A stretch of DNA of 64,000 bases from Primula veris (GCA_963682055.1 OY821741.1:16979211-17043210), one strand, 5' to 3'; counted from the first letter of the stretch, positions 11,690 through 24,060 are shown. Program-made: numbers and translations. Notes: generated from the letters alone by a model not told the origin.

Positions 11690-12110
11690 GGTTGGATGTT
11701 TGGACCAAATTGTAACTTTTTAGATTGTTTTTTGTGACATTTAAAATCTTTTTTTGTAACATTTCGGAAATCAATTTTTGTATGTGTATTTGTGACTGTG
11801 CATATGTCAATTTTACTTGATCTTTGAGTCGGATGTTTGGACCAAAGTGTATCTTTTTAGATTGTTAGCTGTTTTTTGCGATATTTAAAATATTTTTTGT
11901 AATATTTGGGAAATCAGATTGATTTTTGTATATGTTTTTGTGATTGTGTATATATGTCAATCTCACTTGATATTTGGGTTGGATGTTTGCACCAAAATGT
12001 CACTATTTTAGATTGTTAAGTCTGTTTTGTAGTGCTCTGAATCTTTTTCTCACATTTCAATATTAGATTGAGCCGTCTTATGTATATATGTAAATGTGTA
12101 TTGTATGTGT
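11690..12110 (+). repeat. satellite array, ~150-bp monomer, about three copies
   Basis: Three consecutive monomers share the words GGATGTTTGGACCAAA, then TTTAGATTGTTA, then TTTGTAATATTT(G/C)GGAAATCA, then GTGTATATATGTCAAT. The same monomer appears in the opposite orientation at 22660-23750 and 26953-27300. It is non-coding, with many copy-to-copy changes. Confidence 0.75.
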
Positions 12111-12189
12111 GACTGTGTATATGTCAATTGGCGCGCTGGTTCTTTAGGTTTAATGCTTGGATCAAATTGTCACTTCTTTATATTTTATA

Positions 12190-12500
12190 CGGAGGTCCCA
12201 TGTTTGTATTTGAAAGTCACGAGTATGAGCCCGGAAGCCGTGAGTTTGCATTTGGAATTCACGGGTATGTGCTGCAAAGCGGTGAGTAGCACCTGGAATC
12301 CACGGGGTTATCTATAGAGTTCGCTAGTTTTTGTTTCCATCGCGTGAGTATGAGTTTGGAATTCAAGATTTTGTGTATTGTGTCTGCGAGTTCGTGTACG
12401 AAGGTCGCGAGTACGAGAGTTGAAACCGTGTTTTTTACTATGGAAGCCACGAGTTTGTCTTTCGAAACCGTGAGCATAGGCATGCTGCACCATTGGAGAT
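12190..12500. repeat. cluster of short degenerate repeats
   Basis: Loose repeats of the form GTGAGTTTG(C/G)ATTTGGAATTCACG, about 35-45 bp apart, alternate between 'sense' and near-palindromic forms. They follow directly on the satellite monomers. No function can be assigned. Confidence 0.4.
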
Positions 12501-12965
12501 CGAAGCCGCAAACATAGGTTTAATCGCCGCAGATCTCAACAACGTTGAACTAGACCACGCTGGTATACATCATACCATTTCTTAAGGGAAAATGAAGCTA
12601 CTTGGCAAATATTATATAAATTTCTTAAAGATTACACCCAACTTGAGGGCAAGTTGGTTTCTGAAGAACAGCGGAGTTGTAACGAACCAGTAATTGATAG
12701 ATCAAATCCGAATAAATGCCCAATTGCACAGGGATGAGGAATGAATAGTTGATAAGAAGAAAGAGATGATAACTTACCATCGAAGGCTTAAGAAAAGGAA
12801 TTCGCGTGCAATTGACCTTCGAGAGGTGTGGAACGATCGCAATTTGCTGTCAATTTGGTCGGAAAAGACGTTATCACCATTGGAGAAGAGAAACAGCATA
12901 AAGGTGGAACCTTTATGGTTATGTTTTGTGCTACAGAATGAAACAGTGAAATTGGACGTATTGTA

Positions 12966-13109
12966 ATCGTGACCGTTGGATTGAAACAAAGATGGAAGGC
13001 TTAGATAGTGAACACATGGCTAGAAGAAGATAGACAAATCGTGACCGTTGGATTGAAACAAAGATGGAAGGCTTAGATAGTGAACACGTGGCTAGAAGAA
13101 GATAGACAA
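12966..13109. repeat. tandem duplication, 2 x 72 bp
   Basis: The unit begins ATCGTGACCGTTGGATTGAA at 12966 and again at 13038. The copies differ at about one base (ACACATGG/ACACGTGG). The second copy ends GAAGATAGACAA. Confidence 0.9.
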
Positions 13110-13186
13110 GGAACGTGTGCTTCTCACGTGGCAAGTAATAAGGGGTCCTTGGGCTTCATGAGGCTTAAGTGGCATATGAATACCAG

Positions 13187-13195
13187 TATAAATAG
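13187..13195 (+). promoter_or_regulatory. possible TATA box
   Basis: TATAAATAG lies 80 bp downstream of the 72-bp duplication and upstream of the start of the large duplication. It matches the plant TATA consensus, but no transcribed gene can be recognised downstream, so this may be chance in AT-rich DNA. Confidence 0.25.
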
Positions 13196-14567
13196 ATTAA
13201 GTATTGGCTGTAATGGGCATGAGAAATGAACCCTTTATTTCCTTCTTTCAGTTATTTTTATTCCATGTTGTTTTGATTAATTTAGTCATTGGTACTCGTT
13301 ATTTGATCTTGAGAAATACAACGAAAATTGCCCCAAACTATCTATTCATCACTGCTCGAATTCTCGCTTTTATTACAAAACTTACAATTTCTGTTAAGTG
13401 CAAGTAAGCTCATTACACAATCACGTCATAGATCCAGATGTTAACAATCCTTAAATCTTATAAAGATTCACCGTAAATTGGACAAAAAGATTGTACTCAA
13501 GATAAAATGGTGTACGGTTGTTCACTTAATGTAATACTACCATTTTCCCGATTTAATTGATAGCTATTCCATTTGGGGTGTGCTAGTTCAAATGGAAGTC
13601 CAAAATATTAAAAGCTCCACAAGTGATAAAGTTACTTTCTTACCCATCTTTTATTTCAGTGCAAGAACAAAAGATCTTGATTTGACTAAGGTAACTTATA
13701 TCAAATAGTTCAGTTCTCGATGCTTCCTACTCAATTGCGATGGAGGGTATACATGATATATATGAAAAAAAATAGCCAGCCTAACATTAGTCGCTCAAAG
13801 GAGACGAGGTAGATATGTAGAGCAGTTACTTAAAGATATTTTATTTAATCCAATTCAAAATTATCAACTGACCTGATGAAAATGGTGATTTAGTTCCCAA
13901 CAAATTAGAACCAAGAAATTTCCCGTGAAGAAGGTTATCTGCTCAAAGATAAACTGTTCAGTTGTGGCACGAACTTTAGATTCATCAGATATAAATAAGG
14001 CCGGAACTGCTGAAAAGACCTATGTCACAACAGACAATTGTAGAGCTCTTAGAGCAGCAACAGGGATGCCCATTTTGAATCTGATGGAAGGTTAGCGCTG
14101 TTACATTGACAAAAATAAATAAATAAAATCAAGACAAGATAAGATAACCTTATAATAGATAATAATCTAATGGATTTCAGGAATAGAGAAGAGTACAAGA
14201 TGAATGCTGAAAAATATGTAGAGAAGAGAACATCAAGCATAAAAGCTTAAAATAGGGCATAGTTGAAAACAAAAGTAACTTCCCAGATGTTCCTAACCTA
14301 GATTAGTGAAAATAAATACAAAACCCATAACTCAGAGCTAGGGATGGCAATTTTTTGGGTTTTGATCCGACCCGATCCGCCACGGGTCGGGTAAAAGTGC
14401 AAGTTGAAAAGTGTAACTTTACACAACTCAGTACTCTCTCCTTTTTCTCTCTCATCTCTCTCATATATATTAATCTATCTCTTTTCTCCTATAGTAATGG
14501 TATGTAATACATATACATACATTTCGGTGGTTTCCTAAATAAATATTTTATACATTAATTAACTAAT

Positions 14568-14801
14568 TGTTGTGTGACATATTAGCTCATTATAAATATA
14601 TATAGAGATATGTATAGATATAGAGAGAGTTATGAGAAACAACAGACGAAGTGTTTATTCATTAATATGATTGTACAGAGAGATACATCAAGAGACCCTT
14701 GACCCTCTTTATATAATAGAGGGTAGGGTTACATATGTTAGGAAAGCCCAAGATAGGCCCAATAGAGTAAGGCCCAAGATGGCCAATAATATCCTACAAC
14801 A
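14568..14801 (-). repeat. 3' LTR of the 7-kb copia
   Basis: 234 bp, beginning TGTTGTGTGACATATTAGCT and ending ATATCCTACAACA on the plus strand. It carries TATATAATAGAGG-type AT boxes and is followed by the polypurine tract at 14802. Confidence 0.92.
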
Positions 14802-14811
14802 CTCCCCCTTT
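14802..14811 (-). other. polypurine tract of the 7-kb copia
   Basis: The minus strand reads AAGGGGGAGT immediately before the 3' LTR. This is the expected primer for plus-strand synthesis; the 4.8-kb relative has AAAGAGGGAG at the same place (55526-55536). Confidence 0.85.
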
Positions 14812-14879
14812 GGACGTCTTGATTTCTTCGTCTTCATGCTGTCGATGTGAGTCAAGTTCATTCGCAGTGCTAAACACAT

Positions 14880-15560
14880 AAAAACCTTAGGGCCGGAAAA
14901 CCCAGTGTGGGACAAAACCGGTACCTAGGAGAAACTGTGTAGCCGAATGATATAGGCCGAAATTTCATGTAATTAACTAACCACAAAACAATGTGTCTCA
15001 TCAAAACCTTGTCAGAGCAAACCCAATGGGAAAATCTCTGATCGAAGGAAAAATAGTGCAACTATGGTAGTAGTAGGCGATCAACCACAAAACAGGTGCC
15101 TCATCAGAACCTTGCTAGAGTAAACCCAGTGGGAAAAAGCTCTAGTCGAAGGACAAAATAGTACACAGTGGTAAGAAGTATACAATAGGATACTCCCCCT
15201 AATTTCGGCAATCTTAAGTGAGATAAGATGGGAACGTGTCTCGCTAAAAACCTTGCCAAGGAAAACCCAGTGGGAAAAAACCTTGGTCTAAGGACAAAAA
15301 GAGTACACGAGCGTGCGGCTGTATGCTCCCCCTCACTTGCACAAGATAGGGTGCGAGGATTTCGACTAAGTAGTAATTAGTGCAATAAGCATTCACTTGG
15401 ATGCTCCCCCTCACTTGCACATGACTGGGTGCAAAGATTTCATATTCCAAGAAAGAGTACGAGCATTCGACTGGATGCCTCATTTACTTGCACACGACTA
15501 TATGCAAGAAAATATAACGTGGAATAAAACGAGCATTCGACAGGATGCTCTTAAACATCA
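14880..15560 (-). repeat. tandem repeats in the copia 3' tail
   Basis: On the minus strand the word TTTTTCCCACTGGGTTT, followed by GCAAGGTTTT(G/T)A(T/A)GAGGCAC, recurs three to four times about 100 bp apart (14.88-15.30 kb). Units around CACTTGCAC...GGATGCTCC recur every 80-90 bp up to 15.56 kb. Such CCCACTGGGTTTTC tails are typical of the 3' untranslated part of several plant copia families. The 4.8-kb relative has the same array at 54.78-55.46 kb. Confidence 0.75.
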
Positions 15561-15599
15561 TATGTGAAGATTTATTTCGGCAAGAAATACTAAATAGCA

Positions 15600-16400
15600 T
15601 AATCTAGTCATGTCTCTCTTGATCGATAACAACAAGTTGTCCTCAAATAAGACAAGTGTTTTATCTGGATCGTGAGACAGAGCATACGTAATTCAAATAT
15701 GGCTAATACGAGCTCGAAGCCATATACACTCTCTAGTCGTCTCATAGAGCACGGGTAGATTGGAGTGATTCGTTTGGAGTCATTCCAAGACCTCCAAGAT
15801 ATTGCCTTATTCCTAATGGTAAAGAGAGACCATGTTAAGAATATCCCTTATGCAGGTCTGATAAGTAACCGGCATCGGTATAACCGAAAAAGGGTTGCGT
15901 TAATTCGATTACTGAAGGGGGTAGGTACACTCGATGACGCAAATGGGATAAACTAGCCCACTTCCAAAATTACCATAAGGTAAGGGAATGTGCTTTTAGT
16001 GCCATTTCGATGGCAGCGTGTTAGCGCGATGCTGTATCGAGCTATACCATTCACAGCAGACGAGATGTTCGTCCTAGCACATTAGACCAAGTACAATAAT
16101 GCGCTTATTGTACTTATATATGAACATCATGGTTCAATATCTCTTTGTCGTCTCATCAGGGACGGACCGAGTCTATATCAATGTCTAGTGATCGAACGAT
16201 CATGGGAGAATCTGACGACTTAGCGTCATAATGACTAAAACGTCATAACACCTTCTGGGTGTAGTCTGAATCATGGACTTAGATTCAATCTTTACGGGAC
16301 TCGATCATCGGGCTGAGTCACTACCGTGTCTTCCCAAGATCCTTCATCTCGAAGGGCAAATCCAAAACATGGATTGCTTCATAACACGCAAGGGCATAAT
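15600..16400 (-). pseudogene. copia RT/RNase H remnants
   Basis: Minus-strand translation of 15832-15893 gives GYTDAGYLSDLHKGYS, the RNase H entry of plant copia elements (usual form GYADAGYLSDPHK...). At 16326-16360 the minus strand encodes a block equivalent to LPFEMKDLGKT, the end of the palm region of copia reverse transcriptase. Between them the frame is repeatedly broken. The aligned stretch of the 4.8-kb copia shows the same landmarks on the plus strand, which supports the reading. Confidence 0.65.
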
Positions 16401-19150
16401 ACTTGTTCAAATATCTCAAGCTGATCAAGTACTCACTTAGGCAGGTATGCCACATCCGCTCGGATTATATTAATCCATTTAGTGAACGTCTCATTTAATT
16501 GAGATCGTGTTCCGTGGTCAGGAACTACTTGATTAAAGCATATGAAGTCACACAGGGAGCTTCATCTATATCTCTTTGTCTAAATTCTCATAGAGATAAA
16601 ACAGTGACCACAATAACATGTTGCATAATCAGTTTTTTTTTGGGAAACTACTAAACTGATAAAGTAGGGGACCGTTATAACATCCATTACGAGAAAATCA
16701 ACCATCTCGTAATCAATTCCAAGATGTGAGAGAAGTCTTGCGCTACTAGGCGAGCATTCTACAATCTCATTATTCTCTTCACTTTTCCTTACGAATAACC
16801 AAATAAACGAACTCGTTTAACATTGGTGGTGTTGGAGCTACAGGTCTGAACACACTTTCGCTAAGGAGTCTACTTGGATTGCATGTTTCCATTAGTCCAG
16901 TCTATTCTACGTTGACTTCAGGCAACGGTACATGGTTCTCTGTCATAATTTGTTCATATTATCAGTCGTCACCGAATATATGAACAAGTAATCAATGACA
17001 GTCTCGTTTCGCTTCAATATCGTCTAAGATATCATGATCGACAGATATTTAGAGATTCTTAGGATGAGGAGGAAATCACACATCTCCTTGATCCTTTATA
17101 ATCTCGTGCGACAAACGAGTTTCAATTCACCACCTCTGGGGCTAAACGAATTTGGAACCGGTCAACTTCCTCGTATCTTCGGAAGGACGACAGACTGACG
17201 GCCGACGGCAGCGTCTTTTGCTTGGCGGGTTCGACCAAAGCAACGTGTTACGACAGGAACACGGCATCTGACAGGGACGTCTATCCTTCCAAGCATTTTG
17301 CAGCAGGTATAAATGATCTCGTGACATCTCATAAAGTCATTAAATGCGTCTGACATTTAGTTAGACTTGAGGAAGTCTATGCACTTACTTATCACTAAGT
17401 GCAGTTTTAGGGATCAAGCTAAGACTGAGTGGGTTATGCCACGTTACTTCACGTCGTTCCTTATCAACGGTAACGTGCAAATCTCCTCCTAACGACGGGG
17501 AGAACAGTCTTAGCGATGTCACTTTTTCACATATCTTGCGGTAAAGAGATCGCTTGCCAAGGTTACTCTATCAAATGATAGGCAGGGGATTAATAATCGA
17601 CTTATGTCCCCTTCAGAGGTCCATATTTTGAACACTATAGTGGCTCAATAAAAATATTAAGCACTCAAACACGCGTTCATATGAGGCGTCTGGCTCATAA
17701 CCAGTAACCAACTGGTACGCATTTATTGTTTTGAATGACTATGGACCTCAGACGGACCAATGCAGCAAAATAGCATGACCCCACACGGAAATATAAATCT
17801 TGGTACGCAAGACCAAGCAGTGCATGCAAACATTTGCAGTCGCATCATCAAACTTTCCGTGAGTCCATTTGGGTCTAAACATAATCGACAGGATGTTCAA
17901 TTTCAATTTCTAAACTCAAGTAATTCAAATCGAAATTTCGATTCTTACTCTTCAGAATTATCAAGTCGACTAGACTTTTCAGGATAATCCGGATCATGAG
18001 CCATCAACTTAATGATAGGGCTAAAAGTTTGGGAAATGCTGCATTTCTGTGGACAACAATAATCATGTGACCTTATTGTCGATGCATCAACCATAACCAT
18101 TTATATTTTGGTCCGTCTTATGGTTGGATAAGTCCACAATAACTCCTTCAATTCTTTACAAGAATTCTACGAGTCCATTTCGTGATCTTTACACATACTA
18201 GTCTTTCAAAGTGAGCATTAGTGGCATGAATTTCCGATTAATCACGAAATATATTCTCAAAGAGAATCTAAATGCGATGCGATTATAAATCAAGCATCGT
18301 CTTTTGACCCGGGAATATATCTTCCGATCAATGCCACAATATCAAAATGCTTTGATCAATCGACGACAGGCGAATGATAGTATAGATAATCATGTCTTAG
18401 CATCTAAATCATTTATCATTTCGACGACAGGCGAAATGATAACCTAACGTTAAATGCTTTTAAAAAATGTGGTAGAAACCACTTGAAAGACATTTCAACT
18501 CCTCTAAAATACGCTTTTAGTCGTATTGAATGGAGGCTATGTAAAGAAATTTTAGTTCTTTCATTGAGCTATTACCAGATAACACTGGTTTTCTCGAATA
18601 TTTTATAACTCAACAAGGTACGGCAGGACCTATATGAGTATAAGACCTCATATTTGACAAGTCAATTTGGTTTTACCAAAGATTTTGATTTGGAACGACA
18701 GGTCCAGAATCGTTGTCACTGAGTACTCTTTTAGGCAAATAGTTGGTGAAATTATGTGGTACACTGTTACCCACTATTTCCAAAAAAATCAACTACCCCA
18801 CAAGTATTGCCTAAAATTTCATAATTTAAAATTTGGTCACATTTGTCAAAGGAATTTGCTCAAAACACTTTAAATTATTCCGAGAAATTTCATAAACAGG
18901 CAAACCATAATCCAAAAGTATGTCCAAATGGAAAAATCATAATCCAAATGGAAAAACATAATCCAGATGAGCGAAAAAATGGCTCAATGATTTATCAAAA
19001 TCAATAAAGAAAGGTATCAAATTCATTTGAGCCACAAAATCGGGGGCCTCAAGAGTTTCCTTTCAATTAACTTTAACCACATTAGCATCGGTTTTTCCAC
19101 CTTTATAATAGTTGTGAACTATTTAAGGAGTAACCCTGCATGACCTTTGT
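16400..19150 (-). other. decayed copia pol interior
   Basis: This lies between the RT landmark and the gag remnant, where integrase and the N-terminal RT should be. I could not read a confident catalytic motif on the minus strand; stops are frequent in all frames. Collinear similarity to 51.7-54.0 kb shows that it belongs to the element. Confidence 0.5.
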
Positions 19151-19620
19151 CTTTATAGCATAGAGTTGACTCCTTGAGCATTATCTCTTGCTTTGTGACA
19201 ACGGACCATATTGTTCCTTTCAATTACTGTCTTGGAGCCACAGGTTTTCGATTTTGACGATTGTCTAAAATCTCGCTTGGCTAGGCGATTCATCGGGATC
19301 GCGACAGTTCGAGACAAATAACACTTGTCTCGGTTCTCGATTCGTGGAAAAAAAATATACACGAAGAGCATTAATATCAGGCAAACAATTCGCCATTGAC
19401 CCAATAGGATTAAAACTACTCACCGGGGAAATTTTCTTATCCAATAACAGATGGGCGATAAAGGAACATGGTGAATATAAATTCACGATACTACTTATGG
19501 AATACAATTACCAAGCTAGTATTTTGGTGAAGGATTGCTCCAATATGCCAATTTCAGACATTTGTTCACCATAGACGTCATCACGTCTCAAATGTGGCGG
19601 CGGAATAAAATCAACGCCTT
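19150..19620 (-). pseudogene. copia gag remnant
   Basis: The minus strand near 19.50-19.57 kb encodes a MSEI.ILEQSF-like start followed by a QYREF-like block, resembling the C-terminal gag stretch of plant copia elements (S-E-I-D-M-L-E...Q-Q-Y-R). It is followed by a Cys/Arg-rich part with no intact CCHC knuckle. Several frames are needed to cover it. The relative at 51.24-51.70 kb shows the same order. Confidence 0.45.
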
Positions 19621-20199
19621 AGCATTCATCCTGAGGATAACAACAAACTCGTGTTTTACTCATCAAAGATGACATCTAAAAAAAAATTTGGCATCACATT
19701 TTCACACATCAGGGTGAGTAACATGTGGTGACGGATTAAAATCAATGTTTAAACAGTTATTTCGCAAGTATGTTTTACGATTTTTCTCATCATAGATGGC
19801 ATCCAACATGTGTTGGGAGTTCTGGATTATTTATCATATAAAACGACTGGTTTATATGTTTATGGTTTGCACAAGCATAAACTTTATTTCGAAACGACAT
19901 GCTCGAAAAATAGTTTTGCTTTTAATGTGAATAGGTTCTCATTGATCGAACGACAGGTCGATACAGAGACACCAATTCGGCAAAACATACATCACTATAT
20001 AAACACACTCGGGGAAATTATTATTTAGTCAACCCCTTTCGGTAGCTCTACATGAAAAACGACCAGGAAAGACGGTGAGGGTGGAGGGCACGAATGCCAC
20101 TTAAAACCCGACCTCATTAGGATATCGACTTCCGCCTATATCTTTCCTAGACATCGTATCCAAATAGGTGAGCCTATTTGGGAAAGGTTCATAATTTTT

Positions 20200-21330
20200 C
20201 CAACTTAAATGTGAAAATATATGATTTCGTAAATTACCATATTATACGTGTACATAGCAATAAATAAATTAGTACATGATTAACTAATATTTTAGATTGT
20301 ACCTGTTTGCATGATTAACATATATATTGTAATATATATTTCCTAATAAAGAAATCAAATTAATCAAGATTATCATCAATCTAGAATTTATTAGTAATTA
20401 CCAATTTACACTAGCAAGATTTAGTCAATATTTTATTATTATATTGTTATATGTGTAAGTTCTATACATGGTAACTAAATCATTCATGTACGTAATATAT
20501 TTTATTTATCAATTTACAATATACACGCAATTTTCATACATGATAATTTTAACATGCAAGCAAGCAATATATTTTTAATTACCAATTAATTTTATATATG
20601 GTAATTTTTTTAACATGCAAAGTGGTTAAATTTACATGGAAACATATCAATTTATTCAATTAACATGCAATTTTTTTTTATTCACTTGCCTTTTTAATAT
20701 ATATATATATATGCATGTGGGTGAATATTTAGACCGAATATTGACTTTTATAACACATATATACTATTTTTATACATGTAATATATTACAGGGACTATCT
20801 GTGTAATTTCAGCAAATTATATATCTATTTACAGCATTATTACAGCTTCAGTCCATAATTTCAGACAAGTTTTAGTTTAGTCCTTTAGTAATTAACATGC
20901 ACAGTCAATAGTTTCAGCGAATTACAAAACAGTCCTACTGTTTTCAGTTTTTTTATAGATTTAATCTCACAGATTAATACATGTTTTACAATTACATGAT
21001 TTCCGCTTTACAACCCGATTATATGTCTTTTATTGATTTTTTTTTTTTGTATAAAAATACAATTTTACAGTACACGATACATATTACATATCAATAGGCT
21101 TTTATAGACAGTTTGATCATGTTTTAGTTATCCATAAAATAATACGTGCGATCACATATATGAAATAAATTAAGTTTTGAATTCGGTACCTTACGCACGG
21201 TATGTTGGTGAAGGTCGATATAGCAGAACCCTAAAAATCCGGATAAACCTCAAGGTTTATAAATACCCAATATCCGTGCGTTTACCAAAAATCTCCAATA
21301 TTCGTGAGCGTATATTCTATTCTCCACGAG
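20200..21330 (-). other. AT-rich leader of the 7-kb copia
   Basis: More than a kilobase of very AT-rich sequence lies between the primer-site region and gag. There is no frame, and short TA runs occur around 20.70 kb. The 4.8-kb relative lacks this part altogether. Confidence 0.6.
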
Positions 21331-21346
21331 CAAAGTGCTGATAACG
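21331..21346 (-). other. primer-binding-site region of the 7-kb copia
   Basis: The minus strand directly after the 5' LTR reads CGTTATCAGCACTTTG. A GTTATCAGCAC word at this place is common in plant copia elements and overlaps the core TATCAG of the initiator-Met primer site. Confidence 0.6.
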
Positions 21347-21580
21347 TGTTGTGTGACATATTAGCTCGTTATAGATATATATAGAGATATGTATAGATAT
21401 AGAGAGAGGTATGAGAAACAACAGACGAAGTGTTTATTCATTAATATGATTGTACAGAGAGATACATCAAGTGACTCCTGACCCTCTTTATATAATAGAG
21501 GATAGAGTTACATATGCTAGGAAAACCCAAGATAGGTCCAATAGAGTAAGGCCTAAGATGGCCAATAATATCCTACAACA
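21347..21580 (-). repeat. 5' LTR of the 7-kb copia
   Basis: 234 bp, same ends as the copy at 14568-14801, followed on the plus strand by the CTAAT target duplication. About twelve base differences from the other LTR by eye, mostly transitions. Confidence 0.92.
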
Positions 21581-22014
21581 CTAATGATATTTATGTTAAA
21601 TGTTAATGTGTTAATTAATGACTTTAGTGATACATTATCGTCATTATTTTTAAAAGAATTTACGGAAAACAAATCATCATATCAATCATATACATTTATA
21701 TTAAAATTTTACATATATCAATGTTTTAATTGACGAAATTAATGAGCCCAAATTAATTCAATAAACATAGAAATGTCAAAAAGAAGATTGCAAAATTTAA
21801 ATCACTAAATTAATATGAAAGGGTATTTAATGGCACATTAGTATTTATTATTATCTTTTTAAATTAAATAATTTTTTACTTTATCATATGAGTTTTTAGC
21901 AAATTCTCTTCCAAATCTTGACGTTTATCAGGTTTATTTTTCAAAGGAAAAAAAATGTTGTAAAAAAACGGGTCGGGTCGGGTTTTGAATGACCCGACCC
22001 AATTGTCATCCCTA

Positions 22015-22560
22015 TTCAGAGCACACTATCATGCACAACAAAATACACGCACAAACCAAAATATAAGGAGAAACGGAAAACGGTAGCCAATAATTGAAAA
22101 CTCTAAACCCGAACATCTCATGTAAACGATAATAACCTACCAGGTAGAAGTAACTGTTTAAATATTTACTGAATCCCGAACATATCATATAAACATTAAA
22201 AACTACTCAAAATGTTTAACAAATTAACTTTCAAACTGATTATAAAACATTTACCCAAACAATAAAGAAACTGCCCACATGAAATTAGTCAACTAGGTAT
22301 GTAAACAAATCAACATAAACTGGCTAATATTTACCGGTTAAATAGCATAATTAATCAACCAACAAATCCTCCTTTTTAAAAAACTCTTTTAGATTACACT
22401 AAAGAATGCTCTTATAATCTAAAAAACACAAATCATTAGAACTACTCAGTACACTTTTATATATATAAACACTAACTCAGGATGAAGTTACTCGCATACC
22501 TTTTTTTTTTTTTTCTTTTTTTTTTCAAAATAAAGAACAAGATGACATATAGACGGTCAA
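22015..22560. other. AT-rich spacer
   Basis: Between the hAT element and the satellite array. A poly-T/pyrimidine run lies at 22500-22526. No coding or repeat structure seen. Confidence 0.4.
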
Positions 22561-24060
22561 ATATACAATACACATTTACATATATACATAAGACGCCTCA
22601 TTCTAATATCCGAAATGTGAGAAAAAGATTCAGAGAATTACAAAACAGATATAACAATCTAAAATAGTGACATTTTGGTCCAAACGTTCAACCCAAATAT
22701 CAAGTGAGATTGACATATATGCACAGTCACAAAAACACATACAAAAATCAATATGATTTCCAAAATATTACAAAAAAAATAAAATTAAATATCACACAAA
22801 ACAGCTAACAATCTAAAAAGATACAATTTGGTCCAAACATCCGACCCAATATTAAGTGAAATTGACATATGCACGGTCACAAATACACATCAAAAATTGA
22901 TTTCCGAAATGCAATAAAAAAGATTTTAAATGTCACAAAAAATAACTAACAATTTTAAAAGTGATAATTTGGTCCAAACATCCAACACAAATATCAAATT
23001 GTCAGTTGACATATACAAGGTCACAAATAAAAAACCAAACATTAAAACTATTTTTTTAAAACAAAGCTTAAAATGTATCAGACAACGATGTTCTCCGGAG
23101 GCTTATCATCGTTTCCACCTCCTCCGTTTCGACCTCCTCCATTTCCACCTCCTTGTTTTCCCACTCCTTCGTTCTCCCCTCCTCAGTTTCCCACTCCTTC
23201 CTTTTCCCCTCCTCGATCGGAGGTTGCACCTTGGTGTCCTCCGCTGGACAATATTAATGACCAAACAAAATAAATCAAAGAACAACTAAAATGATCCAAA
23301 GCACAAAAACCAACTTTCACAAATTAATCTTACAATCTCTGAACAATGAACCTGCTTTCTAATTTCCAAACACATTCATAAAATCTTTCAGAAAATTATA
23401 AAATAAACCCAACAATCTAAGAATATGACACTTTGGTCCAAACATCCGACCCAAATATCAAGTGACATTGGCATATATACAGTCACAGATACACATATAA
23501 AAATCAATCTGATTTCCGAAATGCTACAAAAAGATTTTAAATGTCACAAAAAACATATAACAATCTTAAAAGTGACAATTTGGTCCAAACATCCAACTCA
23601 AAGATCAAGCGTCAGTTGACATATACAAAGCCACAAATACAATACAAATATAGATACATATACGAAGCCCCAAGCCTAGATTCAACAAGCTAACCTAATT
23701 TCTAAATTTATGAAAATGTTACACAATTTATTAAATTACAAAATACACCTAATAATTTAAAAAGTAACACTATTAGTCCAGTCAATGTTTTGACATTCAC
23801 ATACACAAATACATACAAAAATCAATCTTATGTCTGAAATGTAAGATAAATCTTTGTAAAAATTACAAAATACAACCAAAAACCTAAAAATGTGACAATT
23901 AGGTCGAAACATCAAACCAAAAAATAAGTGTCAGTTGACTTAGGCAATAGTGAGAAGATAATACGATGCACGCATACATACATAAATATATTACACAAAA
24001 TATTTCCGAAATACTACAGTAAAGGTTAAAAGTTTTACAAAATAAATATAACAATCTAAA
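22560..24060 (-). repeat. satellite array, ~140-160-bp monomer
   Basis: Monomers start near 22660, 22811, 22950, 23413, 23560, 23750 and 23880. Each begins AATCTAAAA.AGTGACA, then TTTGGTCCAAACATCCAAC, then GTCAGTTGACATATACA, then GATTTCCGAAATGCTACAAA. This is the reverse complement of the monomer at 11690-12110. A diverged fragment of the reading-frame gene (23065-23250) is embedded between the third and fourth monomers, so array and gene fragment amplified together. Confidence 0.75.
23065..23250 (-). pseudogene. diverged C-terminal fragment of the unrecognised Gly/Arg/Asn-rich gene
   Basis: The minus strand encodes a Gly/Asn/Glu/Arg-rich run ending GGGNDDKPPENIVV and then a stop. It aligns with the end of the 276-codon frame at 24354-25184, which reads GRGGNDDEPQENIVV. 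Flanking sequence on the downstream side (CTTAAAA, TTTTTTTAAAACAAAG) is also shared. It is the oldest-looking copy. The proline-rich frame on the opposite strand is its shadow. Confidence 0.65.

Larger units (their letters stand above)
14568..21580 (-). mobile_element. Ty1/copia retrotransposon, full length but coding-dead (7013 bp)
   Basis: It is bounded by two 234-bp LTRs (TG...CA) and a perfect 5-bp target duplication, CTAAT (14563-14567, 21581-21585), inside the hAT element. On the minus strand the order is 5' LTR, primer-site region, a long AT-rich leader (about 20.2-21.2 kb), gag remnant, pol remnants, repetitive 3' tail, polypurine tract, 3' LTR. A related but shorter copy in plus orientation is at 50978-55739. 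No frame longer than about 80 codons survives in the sense direction. The LTRs differ at about a dozen sites by eye, so the insertion is not very recent. Confidence 0.9.
14339..22014. mobile_element. non-autonomous hAT-type element, split by a copia insertion
   Basis: The left end is TAGGGATGGCAATTTTTTGG, continuing with GACCCGATCC. The right end, read inward on the minus strand, is TAGGGATGACAATTGGGTCG. The flanking 8-mers are CTCAGAGC (14331-14338) and TTCAGAGC (22015-22022). The unit 2 copy has TTCAGAGC on the left (44686-44693), so the target duplication was perfect and the left copy mutated later. Without the 7-kb copia the element is about 0.66 kb, AT-rich and non-coding, with GC-rich ends. 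Confidence 0.85.

Noticed and set aside
12676..13416. Possible solo LTR (TGTAACGAAC...CATTACA)
   Set aside because: Although it starts TG and ends CA, the flanking 5-mers do not match and no second copy was found.
23073..23273. Proline-rich plus-strand frame (PPPPFRPPPFPPP type)
   Set aside because: It is the antisense shadow of the Gly/Asn/Arg-rich end of the repeated frame; the minus-strand reading is shared with other copies.
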